From CAVSUR01 sp052143655 (GTDB lineage Bacteria; Actinomycetota; Actinomycetes; Streptosporangiales; Streptosporangiaceae), in the NCBI GenBank assembly GCA_052143655.1, contig JBKQSL010000086.1:1-45356 (forward strand): a stretch of DNA of 45,356 nt, read 5' to 3'. The notes under the pieces were generated by a model, which was not told the origin of the DNA, ran no database searches, and was given only the letters and a program-made list of their open reading frames with translations. This document shows positions 10,102-18,940 of this stretch, in pieces; position 1 is the first letter of the stretch; the number at the start of each line of letters is the position of its first letter. A program made the position numbers and the translations under genes.

Positions 10102-10867
10102 CGCTCGCGCGGCCACCGCTCCCCCGGCCACTGCCCCAGCGGCCGGCCCGCGCACCGCAGCGGCCCGGTCCGCCCCAGGCCCGGCCAGCGCTGGGCCACC
10201 GCCGGCCAGCCCGCCGCCCGGCGCCCTGGTCCAGATCGTGCTGGTCGACGATCACGCGATCCTGCGGCAGGGCCTGCGCGCGCTGCTGGAGCGCGAGCCG
10301 GACCTGGAGGTCGTCGGCGAGGCTAGCTCGGCCGCCGAGGCCATGGCGGTGGTCGAGCGGAGCCGGCCGGCGATCGTGCTGCTGGACATGAAGCTGTCGC
10401 CGGAGTCGGACAGCGAGGGCCTGGCGCTGTGCGCCCGGCTGACCCGCGGCTACCCCGGCCTGAGCGTGCTGGTGCTGTCCACGTTCGTGGACGACGCCCT
10501 GGTGGTCAGCGCCATCCAGCACGGGGCGTGCGGCTACGTGATCAAGGACGTCGACACCGCCGAGCTGGTCCGGGCGATCCGGCTGGTCGCGCGCAACGGC
10601 AGCGCGTTCGACTCCCGGTCGGCAGCCGCCATGGTCCGCTCGATCCACGCGCCGCAGGCCCGGTCCCCGCTGACCGACCGCGAGCTGAGCGTGCTGCGGC
10701 TGGTGGCCGGAGGCCTGTCCAACCGCGGCATCGGCGCGCGGCTGCACCTGTCGGAGACCACGGTGAAGTTCCACGTCCGCAACATCATGCGCAAGCTGGA
10801 GGCGACCAGCCGGGCCGAGGCGGTGTACAAGGCCACCAGGAGCGGCCTGGACCTGACCTCCGGCTGA
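10088..10867 (+). CDS. NarL/FixJ-family response regulator
   Basis: A 259-aa regulator. A receiver domain (residues ~48-165) has the acidic pair DD at ~54-55, phospho-acceptor Asp ~100 in IVLLDMKLS, and Lys in YVIKD. A LuxR-type helix-turn-helix (LTDRELSVLRLVAGGLSN...ETTVKFHVRNIMRKL) spans ~190-250. The first ~46 residues are an unusual Ala/Pro-rich extension, but ATG at 10088 has an excellent AGGAGG, so the extension is probably real. It overlaps the kinase gene by 14 bases and is its cognate partner. Likely targets are the alcohol genes on either side; this is inferred. Confidence 0.92.
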   Translation: MASGNARAATAPPATAPAAGPRTAAARSAPGPASAGPPPASPPPGALVQIVLVDDHAILRQGLRALLEREPDLEVVGEASSAAEAMAVVERSRPAIVLLDMKLSPESDSEGLALCARLTRGYPGLSVLVLSTFVDDALVVSAIQHGACGYVIKDVDTAELVRAIRLVARNGSAFDSRSAAAMVRSIHAPQARSPLTDRELSVLRLVAGGLSNRGIGARLHLSETTVKFHVRNIMRKLEATSRAEAVYKATRSGLDLTSG

Positions 10868-10933
10868 CCGCGCCCAGCATGCGGGACCCCCAGCCTGCGG
10901 GGCCCCTTGCCCAGTACCACGGCGGTCCCGGTC

Positions 10934-13162
10934 CTATTCGGGCTGCGGCTCCCAGGCCAGCCACACCACGGCCAGCGGCGGCACGGTGAGCGTGGCCGAG
11001 CAGGGCAGGTCGTGCCAGCCGACGGCCTCGGTGGTGACCGTGCCAGCCCGCATGTCGCTGCCGCCGAACTCCGCGCTGTCGGAGTTGAAGATCTCCACCC
11101 AGCGCCCGGCCTGCGGCAGCCCGATGCGGTAGTCATGGCGGGGCACCGGGGTGAGGTTGGCGACGCAGGCCACCGCGCGGCCGCCTTCGGCCGGGAACCG
11201 CAGGAACGACAGCACGCTGTGGTCGGCGTCGTTCGGGTCGATCCAGCGGAAGCCGCCCCAGTCGAAGTCCTGCTCCCACAGCGCGGGCTCGCGCCGGTAC
11301 ACGGCGTTCAGCGCCCGGACCAGTTTCTGCACGCCTGCGTGCTCGGGGTACTCCAGCAGGTGCCAGTCAACGCTGCCGTCGTGCTGCCACTCGTCGTTCT
11401 GGCCGATCTCGCCGCCCATGAACAGCAGCGGCCGGCCGGGGTGCGCCCACATCCAGGTCAGCAGGGCGCGCAGGTTGGCGAACTGCTGCCAGCGGTCGCC
11501 CGGCATCTTGCCCAGCAGCGAGCCCTTCCCGTGCGAGACCTCGTCGTGGCTCAGCGGCAGGATGAAGTTCTCGCTGAACGCGTAGAGCAGCGCGAAGGTG
11601 AGCTCGTGGTGGTGGTAGCGCCGGTGCACCGGCTCCTTGCTGAAGTACACCAGCGTGTCGTTCATCCAGCCCATGTTCCACTTGAAGCCGAAACCCAGGC
11701 CGCCGAGGAAGGTGGGCCGGGAGACGCCGGTCCAGGACGTGGACTCCTCGGCGACCATCATGGCCGAGGGATGATGCCGGTAAATGACCTCGTTGGCCTC
11801 CTTGATGAAATCGATCGCCTCCAGGTTCTCCCGGCCGCCGAACCGGTTCGTCACCCACTCGCCCTCGCGGCGGGAGTAGTCCAGGTACAGCATCGAGGCG
11901 ACGGCGTCCACCCGCAGCCCGTCGACGTGGAATTCCCCGATCCAGTACAGTGCGTTGGCGAGCAGGAAGTTGCGGACCTCATGCCGCCCGTAGTTGAACA
12001 CCAGCGTGCCCCAGTCCGGGTGCTCGCCCAGGCGGGGATCGGCATGCTCGTACAGGGCCGTGCCGTCGAAGCTGGCCAGCGCCCAGTCGTCCTTGGGGAA
12101 ATGCCCGGGGACCCAGTCGACCAGGATGCCGATGCCCGCCTGGTGCAGCCGGTCCACCAGGTAGCGAAAATCGTCCGGCCCGCCGTACCGGGCCGTCGGG
12201 GCGTAGAATCCGGTCACCTGGTACCCCCAGGAGCCGGTGAACGGATGCTCGGCCAGCGGCAGGAACTCTACGTGGGTGAAGCCCAGGTCACTGAGGTACC
12301 CCGGCAGCACCTCGGCCGCCTCCCGGTAGGTCAGCGGCCGCCAGCTGCCGTCCGGCTGCTGGGTGTTCCGCCACGAGCCCAGGTGGCACTCGTAGATCGT
12401 GACCGGGGCGTGCAGCAGGTCGGTGGTGTCCCGGCTGGCGAACCAGTCCGCGTCCTGCCACTGGTAGCTGCTCGTGGTGACGATGCTCGCCGTGGCCGGC
12501 GGCACCTCGGTGGCGAAGGCGAACGGGTCGGCCCGCAGGCTCATGTACCCGTGCTGGCTCACCACCTCAAACTTGTAATGGGCGCCGGCCCCGACACCGG
12601 GCAGGAAGATCTCCCACACGCCCGAGCTGCCCAGCGTCCGCATCGGGTTCAGCCGGCCGTCCCAGCCGTTGAAGTCGCCGACGACCCGCACTGCCCGCGC
12701 GCCCGGCGCCCATACCGCGAACGAGGTGCCCGCCGTGCCCTCGTGCACGCGCACCTGGGCACCCAGATGCCGCCATAGCCCCTCGTGCCGCCCCTCGGCC
12801 AGCAGGTGCAGGTCCAGCTCGCCGAGCGTCGGCCAGTACCGGTACGGATCGTCAGCCGTCACTACGGTGCCGTCGGCGTAGGCCGTCTCCAGCCGGTAGT
12901 GCGGGGTTTCCGGGCCGTCCAGCACCGCGGCGAACACCCCGGCCGCGTGCACCCGGTCCAGCGGCGTCCGCTGCTCGCCGACCAGGACGGCCATCGCGGC
13001 CGCGTCGGGCCGCCAGGCGCGGATGAGCACGCCGTCGCGGCCGTCGCCGGTCCGCTGCGGGTGCGCCCCCAGCACCGAATGAGGATCATGATGCAGGCCG
13101 CTGACCAGGCGGTCCAGTTCCGCGTTGTCAGCCGTCAGGTCGGTCTCAACCGGTGAACTCAT
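10934..13162 (-). CDS. glgB: 1,4-alpha-glucan branching enzyme
   Basis: A 742-aa GH13 branching enzyme that forms alpha-1,6 branches in glycogen by transferring alpha-1,4-glucan segments. An N-terminal extension leads into the CBM48 domain (VWAPGARAVRVVGDFNGWD). The catalytic barrel follows, with GLRVDAVASMLY (nucleophile Asp), MMVAEESTSW (acid/base Glu) and LPLSHDEVSHGK (third acidic residue). A beta-sandwich closes the C-terminus. Length matches GlgB. ATG at 13162 is chosen because it gives the typical N-terminus and has GGAG upstream; longer in-frame starts extend into low-complexity sequence. It converges on the response regulator with a 66-bp gap. No other glycogen gene is in the window. 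Confidence 0.96.
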   Translation of the reverse strand: MSSPVETDLTADNAELDRLVSGLHHDPHSVLGAHPQRTGDGRDGVLIRAWRPDAAAMAVLVGEQRTPLDRVHAAGVFAAVLDGPETPHYRLETAYADGTVVTADDPYRYWPTLGELDLHLLAEGRHEGLWRHLGAQVRVHEGTAGTSFAVWAPGARAVRVVGDFNGWDGRLNPMRTLGSSGVWEIFLPGVGAGAHYKFEVVSQHGYMSLRADPFAFATEVPPATASIVTTSSYQWQDADWFASRDTTDLLHAPVTIYECHLGSWRNTQQPDGSWRPLTYREAAEVLPGYLSDLGFTHVEFLPLAEHPFTGSWGYQVTGFYAPTARYGGPDDFRYLVDRLHQAGIGILVDWVPGHFPKDDWALASFDGTALYEHADPRLGEHPDWGTLVFNYGRHEVRNFLLANALYWIGEFHVDGLRVDAVASMLYLDYSRREGEWVTNRFGGRENLEAIDFIKEANEVIYRHHPSAMMVAEESTSWTGVSRPTFLGGLGFGFKWNMGWMNDTLVYFSKEPVHRRYHHHELTFALLYAFSENFILPLSHDEVSHGKGSLLGKMPGDRWQQFANLRALLTWMWAHPGRPLLFMGGEIGQNDEWQHDGSVDWHLLEYPEHAGVQKLVRALNAVYRREPALWEQDFDWGGFRWIDPNDADHSVLSFLRFPAEGGRAVACVANLTPVPRHDYRIGLPQAGRWVEIFNSDSAEFGGSDMRAGTVTTEAVGWHDLPCSATLTVPPLAVVWLAWEPQPE

Positions 13163-13294
13163 GTCAGCCAGCTCCCGTGCCGCTCGCGTGCATAACCGCG
13201 GCTCCCCTCGCTGCCTCGGGCCATCGGGGAGCCTCCTGCCCTCCAGAGTGCCCGGCGCGGCCTGGGATGCGAGAGTCGAACGTCCTCTGCTAGC

Positions 13295-13313
13295 CCGGGG
13301 GCCGAGCCCCCGG
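13295..13313. terminator. GC-rich hairpin past the methyltransferase gene
   Basis: An 8-bp perfect stem with a 3-base loop lies between the minus-strand methyltransferase stop (13440) and the glgB start (13162). It may end the mdo-side operon. It lacks a U-tract and is modest in length, so the call is tentative. The rest of 13163-13439 shows no gene. Confidence 0.35.
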
Positions 13314-13439
13314 ATCCCCCCGAACCCCGGCGAGCGCTCCCACGGCACTGAGCGTAAGCGGCGACGCCGGGCTCTGCCGCCGTGGGCCCGGGCCCCGCGG
13401 GCCAGCACCGCCGGCGCCGCCGCCCGGGGGCTCTACCCG

Positions 13440-14417
13440 TCAGCGGGTGAGGATCAGCCAGCCGCCGTGATGCTCGTGCACCGTCCAGCGGGCACCGCTG
13501 GCGGCGCCGAGCGCCCGCAGCGCGGGCAGGTCGAAGGCGCGGACATGCCCGTACACCGGGTCGGGGACCGCTTCCAGCGGCACGGCCGCCACCACCTTGC
13601 GGCGCGCGACCCGCAGCGCCTCCCGCAGCACGGCCGCGCCGTGCCGGGACGGCAGGTGCTCCAGCAGGTGGATGATGCTGACGGTGTCCGCGCAGCGGTC
13701 GGGCACCGGGATGCGCGCCGCATCGCACACCAGCGTGGCCAGCTGCACGCCCCGCGCGGCGGCGACGGCCTGCAGCAGCCGCATGCTGCCCTCGGACAGG
13801 TCGCAGGCAGTCACCGTGTTGCCGGGCCGCTCAGCCAGCAGCAGCGGCAGGAAGCCGAAGCACGAGCCCAGGTCGAGCACCGGGCCGGGCGGCATGAGCC
13901 GCAGCGCGTGCGCGTACACGGGCGCGAACCCGGCGATCGTCGCCAGGTCGCTGCCGTCCGCCGGGGCCGGGTCGCGCCAGCAGCGGCGGATCCGGGCCAG
14001 CGTGTTGCCGTAGAACGAGTTCCACGCCTGCAGCGGTTCGGGCAGGGCGGACCGCACGATGCCGGTGAAGACCCGCTCGAAGATCTCCGTCCCGGACAGC
14101 CAGCCGGGCGCGAACAGCTCATCGGCCAGCAGCCCGGCAACGTCGTTGTCGATCTCGTCCGGCGCCAGCCAGTGCGCGACCTCGATCCGCCGGTTCCGCT
14201 CGGTGACGCGGAAGTGCTCGGTGCAGATCACCGCCGGGCCGGGCCCGGACGGCGGGCCGGCGGGCGGCGGCTGCGCTGGCCAGCGGCCGGGATCGCCGCC
14301 CGGCCCGGTCCGCAGCACGGTGACCAGGTGGTCGTCGTACCGGCCTGGCTTCCCCGGCGCCAGCGGGTCGATGGGCACCGGCAGCGCGGCGATCGGCGCC
14401 AGCCCGGACTCGCTCAC
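13440..14417 (-). CDS. mftM: SAM-dependent methyltransferase, probable mycofactocin oligosaccharide methyltransferase MftM
   Basis: A 325-aa class I methyltransferase. The C-terminal half has the SAM-binding motif VLDLGSCFGFLPLLLAE and the next acidic strand VTACDLSEG. The later SIIHLLEHLPS segment is typical of Methyltransf_11 folds. The N-terminal half carries the segment ELFAPGWLSGTEIFERVF and EPLQAWNSFYGNTLARI, which I associate with MftM, the enzyme that 2-O-methylates a glucose of the mycofactocin oligosaccharide. GTG at 14417 overlaps the VWA gene stop (GTGA), so the three genes moxR-VWA-methyltransferase are translationally linked. Location beside mdo and opposite the mft operon supports the call. 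The alternative is a general small-molecule methyltransferase. Confidence 0.7.
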   Translation of the reverse strand: MSESGLAPIAALPVPIDPLAPGKPGRYDDHLVTVLRTGPGGDPGRWPAQPPPAGPPSGPGPAVICTEHFRVTERNRRIEVAHWLAPDEIDNDVAGLLADELFAPGWLSGTEIFERVFTGIVRSALPEPLQAWNSFYGNTLARIRRCWRDPAPADGSDLATIAGFAPVYAHALRLMPPGPVLDLGSCFGFLPLLLAERPGNTVTACDLSEGSMRLLQAVAAARGVQLATLVCDAARIPVPDRCADTVSIIHLLEHLPSRHGAAVLREALRVARRKVVAAVPLEAVPDPVYGHVRAFDLPALRALGAASGARWTVHEHHGGWLILTR

Positions 14418-15937
14418 CGCCCGGCCGCCTCGGCCGAGATCTGCCAGGCGGCGCGCTGCAGCCCGGCGAGGTCGCCGACCACCTGCACCCGGTCGCAGAA
14501 CTCCGCGTACTGCGGCAGGTCGCAGCCGCCGAGCCGCCAGGAGTAACGGGGCTCGGGCGTCAGCCAGATGCTCTCCCGGACCCGCCGGGTGATCTCGGCG
14601 AACGTTTCCAGCTGCGGGTCGGTGCCGTTACCGCGCCCGTCGCCGAGCACGACGAGAGTCGTCCGCCGGGTCAGCGCCGGCGAGTGCTCGGCCAGCAGCG
14701 CGCTGAACGTCGCGCCGTAGTCAGAGCTGGCGTCCACGTCGAGCAGGCCGCCGGCGGGCAGGCCGTCGAACACCAGCCCGAGCGCCCGCTCGAGCGGATG
14801 CTCGGCGAACAGCTCGGTGATCTCGACCGGGGAGTCGACGAACGCGAACGAGCGGGCCTGGGTGAACAGCGACTGCATGCCGTAGACCAGGTGCAGGGTG
14901 AACCGGGCTGTCGCCCGCACCGACAGCGAGACGTCGGTGAGCAGCAGCAGCCGCGGCTTGTCGGCGGCCCGCAGCGTGGTGACCGGCCGGAACGGGACGC
15001 CGTCGTAGCGCATGTTCGCGCGCATGGTGCGGGCCGGGTTGACCCGGCCGCGGGCATGCTCGCGCTGCCTGCTGGCCGGGGCGCCGTGCAGCTGGCGGGC
15101 GAGCCGGCGCAGCGCTTCCTCCAGGTCGGCCCGTTCCCGCTCATCCACCGACTCGGTCCGGGCCCGGGCGGCGACCCGGCCCTCCAGCACCGCGTCCGCC
15201 AGCCGGTCCAGGTAGCGGCGCAGCAGCTCGGGCAGGTCTGCGATGACCCCGGCGAGCTGCCGCCGCAGTGCCCCGAGCTCGGCCTCGTCCAGGTTGTCGT
15301 CGGGCCGGTCCAGCCAGCCGAGCAGGGTCTCCTGCTGGGCGACCGTCAGCGCGGTGTCGATCCGCTGCCCGGTGGGCGGGGCCAGCTGGCCGGGCAGGCC
15401 CGGGTTGTGCAGTCGGCTGGTCTCTAGCTGCACGCTCGCGCCCGCCCCGCGTGCGGGGTCGGCCGCGTCCTTCGACAGCACGATCTCGTCGGTGACCGAG
15501 GCCAGGTCGATCTTGTTCGCCTCCTGGTGCAGGTTGTACTGCTGGGCGAGGTCCTCGGGCCGGAAGAAGTCCCGGATGTCATCGGGCTTGCCGTGGCTGT
15601 GCCCCTGCTGCGGGGTGTCCGAAGGCTGCTCGGAGATCGTGAACGACTCCAGCTCCCCGGTGTCGGACAGGTCGTCGTGGGCATGGCTGTGCTCATGCTC
15701 GCCGCCCGGCCCGGCGACCTTGCGCAGCGAGAAGAAGGCGGTAAACAGCTCGTCGAACATCTCGTCGTCGCGCCGGTCCTTGATCAGTGTCACCCGCAGC
15801 GCGGCGCGCAGCGTGCCGGCGTCGGCGAGCACGCCCGGCTGGGCGGCGGCCAGCATGGCGTCGGTGGCCTCCGCCGCCGAGACCCGGATGCCGAACAGCC
15901 GCAGCAGCCGGACGAACCGGTGCAGGCTGCTCTCCAT
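14414..15937 (-). CDS. VWA-domain CoxE-like protein with histidine clusters
   Basis: A 507-aa VWA protein, the usual partner of a MoxR-type AAA+ ATPase (compare CbbO, NorD, CoxE), acting in metalloenzyme activation or assembly. The N-terminal helical part is followed by two His-rich stretches (HEHSHAHDD at ~81-89 and QQGHSHGK at ~110-117). The C-terminal VWA has a complete MIDAS DVSLS at ~335-339. ATG at 15937 follows GAGGGAG. A longer open frame continues upstream into moxR but would overlap it heavily. The gene lies between moxR and the methyltransferase in one operon. The His clusters match those in the MoxR protein next door and suggest transition-metal binding; the metal and client are inferred, mdo being the best candidate. 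Confidence 0.88.
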   Translation of the reverse strand: MESSLHRFVRLLRLFGIRVSAAEATDAMLAAAQPGVLADAGTLRAALRVTLIKDRRDDEMFDELFTAFFSLRKVAGPGGEHEHSHAHDDLSDTGELESFTISEQPSDTPQQGHSHGKPDDIRDFFRPEDLAQQYNLHQEANKIDLASVTDEIVLSKDAADPARGAGASVQLETSRLHNPGLPGQLAPPTGQRIDTALTVAQQETLLGWLDRPDDNLDEAELGALRRQLAGVIADLPELLRRYLDRLADAVLEGRVAARARTESVDERERADLEEALRRLARQLHGAPASRQREHARGRVNPARTMRANMRYDGVPFRPVTTLRAADKPRLLLLTDVSLSVRATARFTLHLVYGMQSLFTQARSFAFVDSPVEITELFAEHPLERALGLVFDGLPAGGLLDVDASSDYGATFSALLAEHSPALTRRTTLVVLGDGRGNGTDPQLETFAEITRRVRESIWLTPEPRYSWRLGGCDLPQYAEFCDRVQVVGDLAGLQRAAWQISAEAAGR

Positions 15938-16004
15938 CTTCCGCTCCCTCTTCCCCGGCCTGGGCCGGATGCTCCCGCCGCCGGCCGCCTGACGCCTGGC
16001 CGGC

Positions 16005-17243
16005 TCAGCCGCCGCGCGGCGGCGGGCGCCGCCGGGTGATGGCCGCGAACGACCGGCTGCCCTGGCCCTGGCCGGGCGTGGTACGCCGGTTCGGGCCGGG
16101 ACCGGGAGCGCCGTAGTAGTTCTCGTCGTGCCGGCCTGGCTGGTCCTTGGCGGCCCGCACGGCCTGCCCGTTGCGCTGCCCGCGGGCAGGATCGGGCTCG
16201 GGCTCGGGCTCGGGGTCATGACTGTGGCTGTGCCCGCCAGGCCCGTGCTCGTGCCCGTGGCCCTCGTGCCCGTGGCCCTCGTGGCCGGCGGCGTCCGGCA
16301 GCTCCCGGTTCGAGTCCAGCAGCTGCGGCAGCACCGGCACCGCGCGCTGCATGTCCCGCTCGTACTTGAGCACGATGTTGGCCGTGTCGGCGAGGACCTG
16401 CGGGTCAAGCTCGTCGACGCCGAGCACGGTGAGCGTCCGGGCCCAGTCGATGGTCTCGGAGATGCTCGGGCTCTTGCGCAGCGGCAGTTCCCGCAGCCCG
16501 CGCACTACCTGCACCAGCTGGCGGGCCGCGGCGTCGGCCAGGCCGGTCTGCTTGGACCGCACGATCTCCAGCTCGCGCTGCGCATCCGGGTAGTCGAGGA
16601 ACAGGTGCAGGCACCGGCGCTTCAGCGCGGCCGACAGGTCGCGGGTGTTGTTGGAGGTGAGGACGACGAACGGAGGCGTGCGCGCGGTGTAGGTGCCGAC
16701 CTCGGGAACCGAGACCTGGTACTCGCCGAGGCACTCCAGGAACACTGCTTCCAGCGCCTCATCGGCCCGGTCCACCTCGTCGATCAGCAGCACCGACGGC
16801 TGCTCGCCGCGGATCGCGTCCAGCAGCGGCCTGGCCACCAGGAAATGGTCGGAGAAGAACACCGCGTCGTGGCCCTCGATCCGCGCCACCGCGGCCGAGA
16901 TGTCCGGCGCGCCGGCGATGATCTCGTTGATCTTCTCCCGCAGCAGCTGGGTGTACAGCAGCTGCTTGCCGTAGTCCCACTCGTACAGGGCCCGGGTCTC
17001 GTCCTGGCCCTCGTAGCACTGCAGCCGCAGCAGCCGCCGCCCGGTGACCGCAGCCAGCGTCTTGGCCAGCTCGGTCTTGCCGACGCCGGCCGGCCCTTCC
17101 AGCAGGACCGGCTTGTTCAGCCGGGTGACCAGGTAGACGGTGGTGGCCAGCCGCCGGTCGGCGATGTACCCGGCCGCGGCGAACCGGCTGACGACGTCGT
17201 CGATCGAGGCAAAAGGGGCCTGGTCTGCGGCCGGCTCGGGCAA
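16005..17243 (-). CDS. MoxR-family AAA+ ATPase with His-rich C-terminal tail
   Basis: A 412-aa AAA+ ATPase. Walker A GPAGVGKTE is at ~50-58, Walker B VLLIDEVDRAD at ~151-161, and sensor-1 LTSNNTRD at ~195-202. The AAA core ends near residue 310. The tail is unusual: nine histidines within ~321-342 (HEGHGHEGHGHEHGPGGHSH begins it), a Glu-Pro repeat at ~344-351, then basic disordered sequence. The start is TTG at 17243, supported by CGGAGG five bases upstream; no ATG fits. MoxR ATPases use a VWA partner to remodel metalloenzymes, and the partner gene follows 67 bp downstream. It is preceded by a strong hairpin that separates it from mdo, so it may be expressed at a different level. Confidence 0.9.
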   Translation of the reverse strand: MPEPAADQAPFASIDDVVSRFAAAGYIADRRLATTVYLVTRLNKPVLLEGPAGVGKTELAKTLAAVTGRRLLRLQCYEGQDETRALYEWDYGKQLLYTQLLREKINEIIAGAPDISAAVARIEGHDAVFFSDHFLVARPLLDAIRGEQPSVLLIDEVDRADEALEAVFLECLGEYQVSVPEVGTYTARTPPFVVLTSNNTRDLSAALKRRCLHLFLDYPDAQRELEIVRSKQTGLADAAARQLVQVVRGLRELPLRKSPSISETIDWARTLTVLGVDELDPQVLADTANIVLKYERDMQRAVPVLPQLLDSNRELPDAAGHEGHGHEGHGHEHGPGGHSHSHDPEPEPEPDPARGQRNGQAVRAAKDQPGRHDENYYGAPGPGPNRRTTPGQGQGSRSFAAITRRRPPPRGG

Positions 17244-17278
17244 CGTGTCCTCCGGTTCGTCGCGGCGGCGGGGGCGGC

Positions 17279-17307
17279 CCGGCCGCCCGCGGAGCGCGGG
17301 CGGCCGG
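17279..17307 (-). terminator. Hairpin between mdo and moxR
   Basis: A 13-bp perfect stem (17279-17291 with 17295-17307) has a 3-base loop. It lies 62 bases past the mdo stop and 35 bases before the moxR start. It could partly end mdo transcription, giving more mdo than moxR transcript. No U-run is seen. Confidence 0.55.
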
Positions 17308-17369
17308 TGCCGTCAGCTCTGTCCGGCTAGCTCAGCGTGGCCACGCTCAGCATGGCCAGCGGGGTGCCG

Positions 17370-18662
17370 TCAGCTGAGCAGGTCGTCCAGGTCACCGTTC
17401 ATGCAGTGGTCGACGACCGGGCGGACGGTCTCGAACGTGCACTCCTTGGCGTTGCCCGGAGTGCAGGCGTCGCCGAGCACGTGCCGGGTGATCCGGTCCA
17501 CGTCGGCGGCGTTACCGGTGATGGTCTTGGCGTCCTCGTAGAACTTCGTCGGGCCCATGCCCAGCCGGTTCTTGGAGTAGCTGTCCTGCGTCACATCGGT
17601 GAACTTCTCCGGGATGCCGACGTCGCGCAGCAGCCGGATCGAGGCGGCCAGGGCCGCCTCGGCCGCCTGGACCTTGGTCATGCCGTGCGTGTCCACGCCC
17701 ATCACCTCGGCGATGTCCGCGAACCGGCCATAGACCGCCGGCATGTTGAAGGCCCATACCCGCGGCAGCGCGATCGCGTTGTTGAGCCCGTGGTGGGTGT
17801 CATAGAAGGCGCTGACCGCGTGCGAGATCGAGTGGATGATGCCCAGGCCGCCGGAGTTGAACGCCTGCGCGGCGATGTACTGGGCGTACATCATGCCTTC
17901 CCGGCCGGGCAGGTCCTGGCCATTCCAGACCGCCTCGCGCAGGTTCGCCGCGGTCAGCCGGATCGCGTGCAGCGCGTTGCCGAGCGAGGGCTGGAAGTTG
18001 AGCCGGGACACGTACGGCTCGGAGGCGTGCGCGAGCACGTCGAAGCCGCACTGGGCGGTGTAGTCCAGCGGGCAGTCGTAGTACAGCACCGGGTCGTCGA
18101 TGGCCAGGCTGGTCACGCTGGCGTCGTCGAATGCCACGTACTTGTGCGGGCTGGCCGGGTCGGTGGTGGTGTCGGTGATCACGTAGGCCCAGGAGGTCTC
18201 CGAGCCGGTGCCGGCCGTGGTGGATACTGCGATGTGCGGCGGGTTCTTCGGGTTCTCCGACTTGTTGAAGCCCTCGAACTCGTTCACGCTGCGGCCGTCG
18301 TGCGCGACCGAGATCCGGGCGCCCTTGCACGCGTCATGCGAGGAGCCGCCGCCGATCGAGACGAACGAGTCGCACTTGTTCTCCTGGTACATCGCGACTG
18401 CGTCCATGACGTTGTAGTCCTTGGGGTTGGACTCCACCTTGTCGTAGAGCACCGGGTCCAGCCCGTGGTACTTCAGCGACTCGACGATCTTGTGCACGGT
18501 GTCGCTGCCGCGCAGGCCAGAGGTCATGACCAGGATCTTGTTGAAGCCCAGCTTCTTGGCCTCCGGCCCGATCATCTCGTGCGCGCCGGGCCCCATCAGT
18601 GCCCGCGGGAACGGGTGGAACTCCTTGATCGGGAACGGCTTGAGCAGTTCATCAACCTGCAT
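17370..18662 (-). CDS. mdo: NDMA-dependent (mycofactocin-coupled) methanol/alcohol dehydrogenase
   Basis: A 430-aa group III alcohol dehydrogenase of the Mno/Mdo (ThcE) type. These actinobacterial enzymes hold a tightly bound NAD(H) that is re-oxidised by nitrosodimethylaniline in vitro and by mycofactocin in vivo, forming decamers that oxidise methanol and other primary alcohols. The coenzyme motif SIGGGSSHDACKGA is at ~102-115. Metal ligands lie in CGFDVLAHASEPYVS and HSISHAVSAFYDTHHG. Length is normal for the subfamily. ATG at 18662 has GGAG in range. It is divergent from mftA across 478 bp that contain a 34-bp palindrome, so enzyme and cofactor are likely co-regulated. It is downstream-linked to moxR-VWA-mftM. 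Substrate preference between methanol, ethanol and others is not readable. Confidence 0.93.
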   Translation of the reverse strand: MQVDELLKPFPIKEFHPFPRALMGPGAHEMIGPEAKKLGFNKILVMTSGLRGSDTVHKIVESLKYHGLDPVLYDKVESNPKDYNVMDAVAMYQENKCDSFVSIGGGSSHDACKGARISVAHDGRSVNEFEGFNKSENPKNPPHIAVSTTAGTGSETSWAYVITDTTTDPASPHKYVAFDDASVTSLAIDDPVLYYDCPLDYTAQCGFDVLAHASEPYVSRLNFQPSLGNALHAIRLTAANLREAVWNGQDLPGREGMMYAQYIAAQAFNSGGLGIIHSISHAVSAFYDTHHGLNNAIALPRVWAFNMPAVYGRFADIAEVMGVDTHGMTKVQAAEAALAASIRLLRDVGIPEKFTDVTQDSYSKNRLGMGPTKFYEDAKTITGNAADVDRITRHVLGDACTPGNAKECTFETVRPVVDHCMNGDLDDLLS

Positions 18663-18845
18663 GGCGCGCTAGCTCCTCTCCGCTGGTGTCGTGCGCCCGC
18701 GTGCGGGGCCGCAGGCCGCCTGCGCCGGCCGGCCAGGCATGAGCGGGAGCACCGTTGCCGGGAGGCTAAGCAGCCGCCGTCACGCCGGGGAACCCCCGCC
18801 GCCGCGATCCCGCCCGCCCGCTACCGCATTGCGCCCGGACGGGCA

Positions 18846-18879
18846 GGCCTGAACCTGACCGATCGGTCAGGTTCAGGCC
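18846..18879. promoter_or_regulatory. 34-bp perfect palindrome, candidate operator of mdo/mft
   Basis: The sequence is perfectly self-complementary about the point between 18862 and 18863, with 17-base half-sites (left half GGCCTGAACCTGACCGA) and no loop. The absence of a loop and U-tract favours a protein-binding site over a terminator, and the ACCGATCGGT core resembles TetR-family operators. It lies 184 bp from the mdo start and 262 bp from the mftA start. No TetR gene is in the window, so the binding protein would be encoded elsewhere. Confidence 0.65.
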
Positions 18880-18917
18880 GCCGGGCCCGCGCGCGGCGTC
18901 TCAAGCGCGGCGCCAGC

Positions 18918-18940
18918 CCGCTGAACGGACCGCTGAACGG
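18918..18940. repeat. Direct repeat CCGCTGAACGG x2 upstream of mftA
   Basis: Two identical 11-base copies start 12 bp apart, just over one helical turn. They may be an activator-binding site in the mdo-mftA region. An inverted relative (CCGTTCA) occurs at 18961-18967. Confidence 0.45.

Noticed and set aside
10907..12778. 623-codon plus-strand frame opposite glgB
   Set aside because: No recognisable domain; glgB on the minus strand has all GH13 catalytic motifs.
18846..18879. The palindrome as a transcription terminator
   Set aside because: No loop and no U-tract, and it lies between two divergent gene starts where a terminator is not expected.
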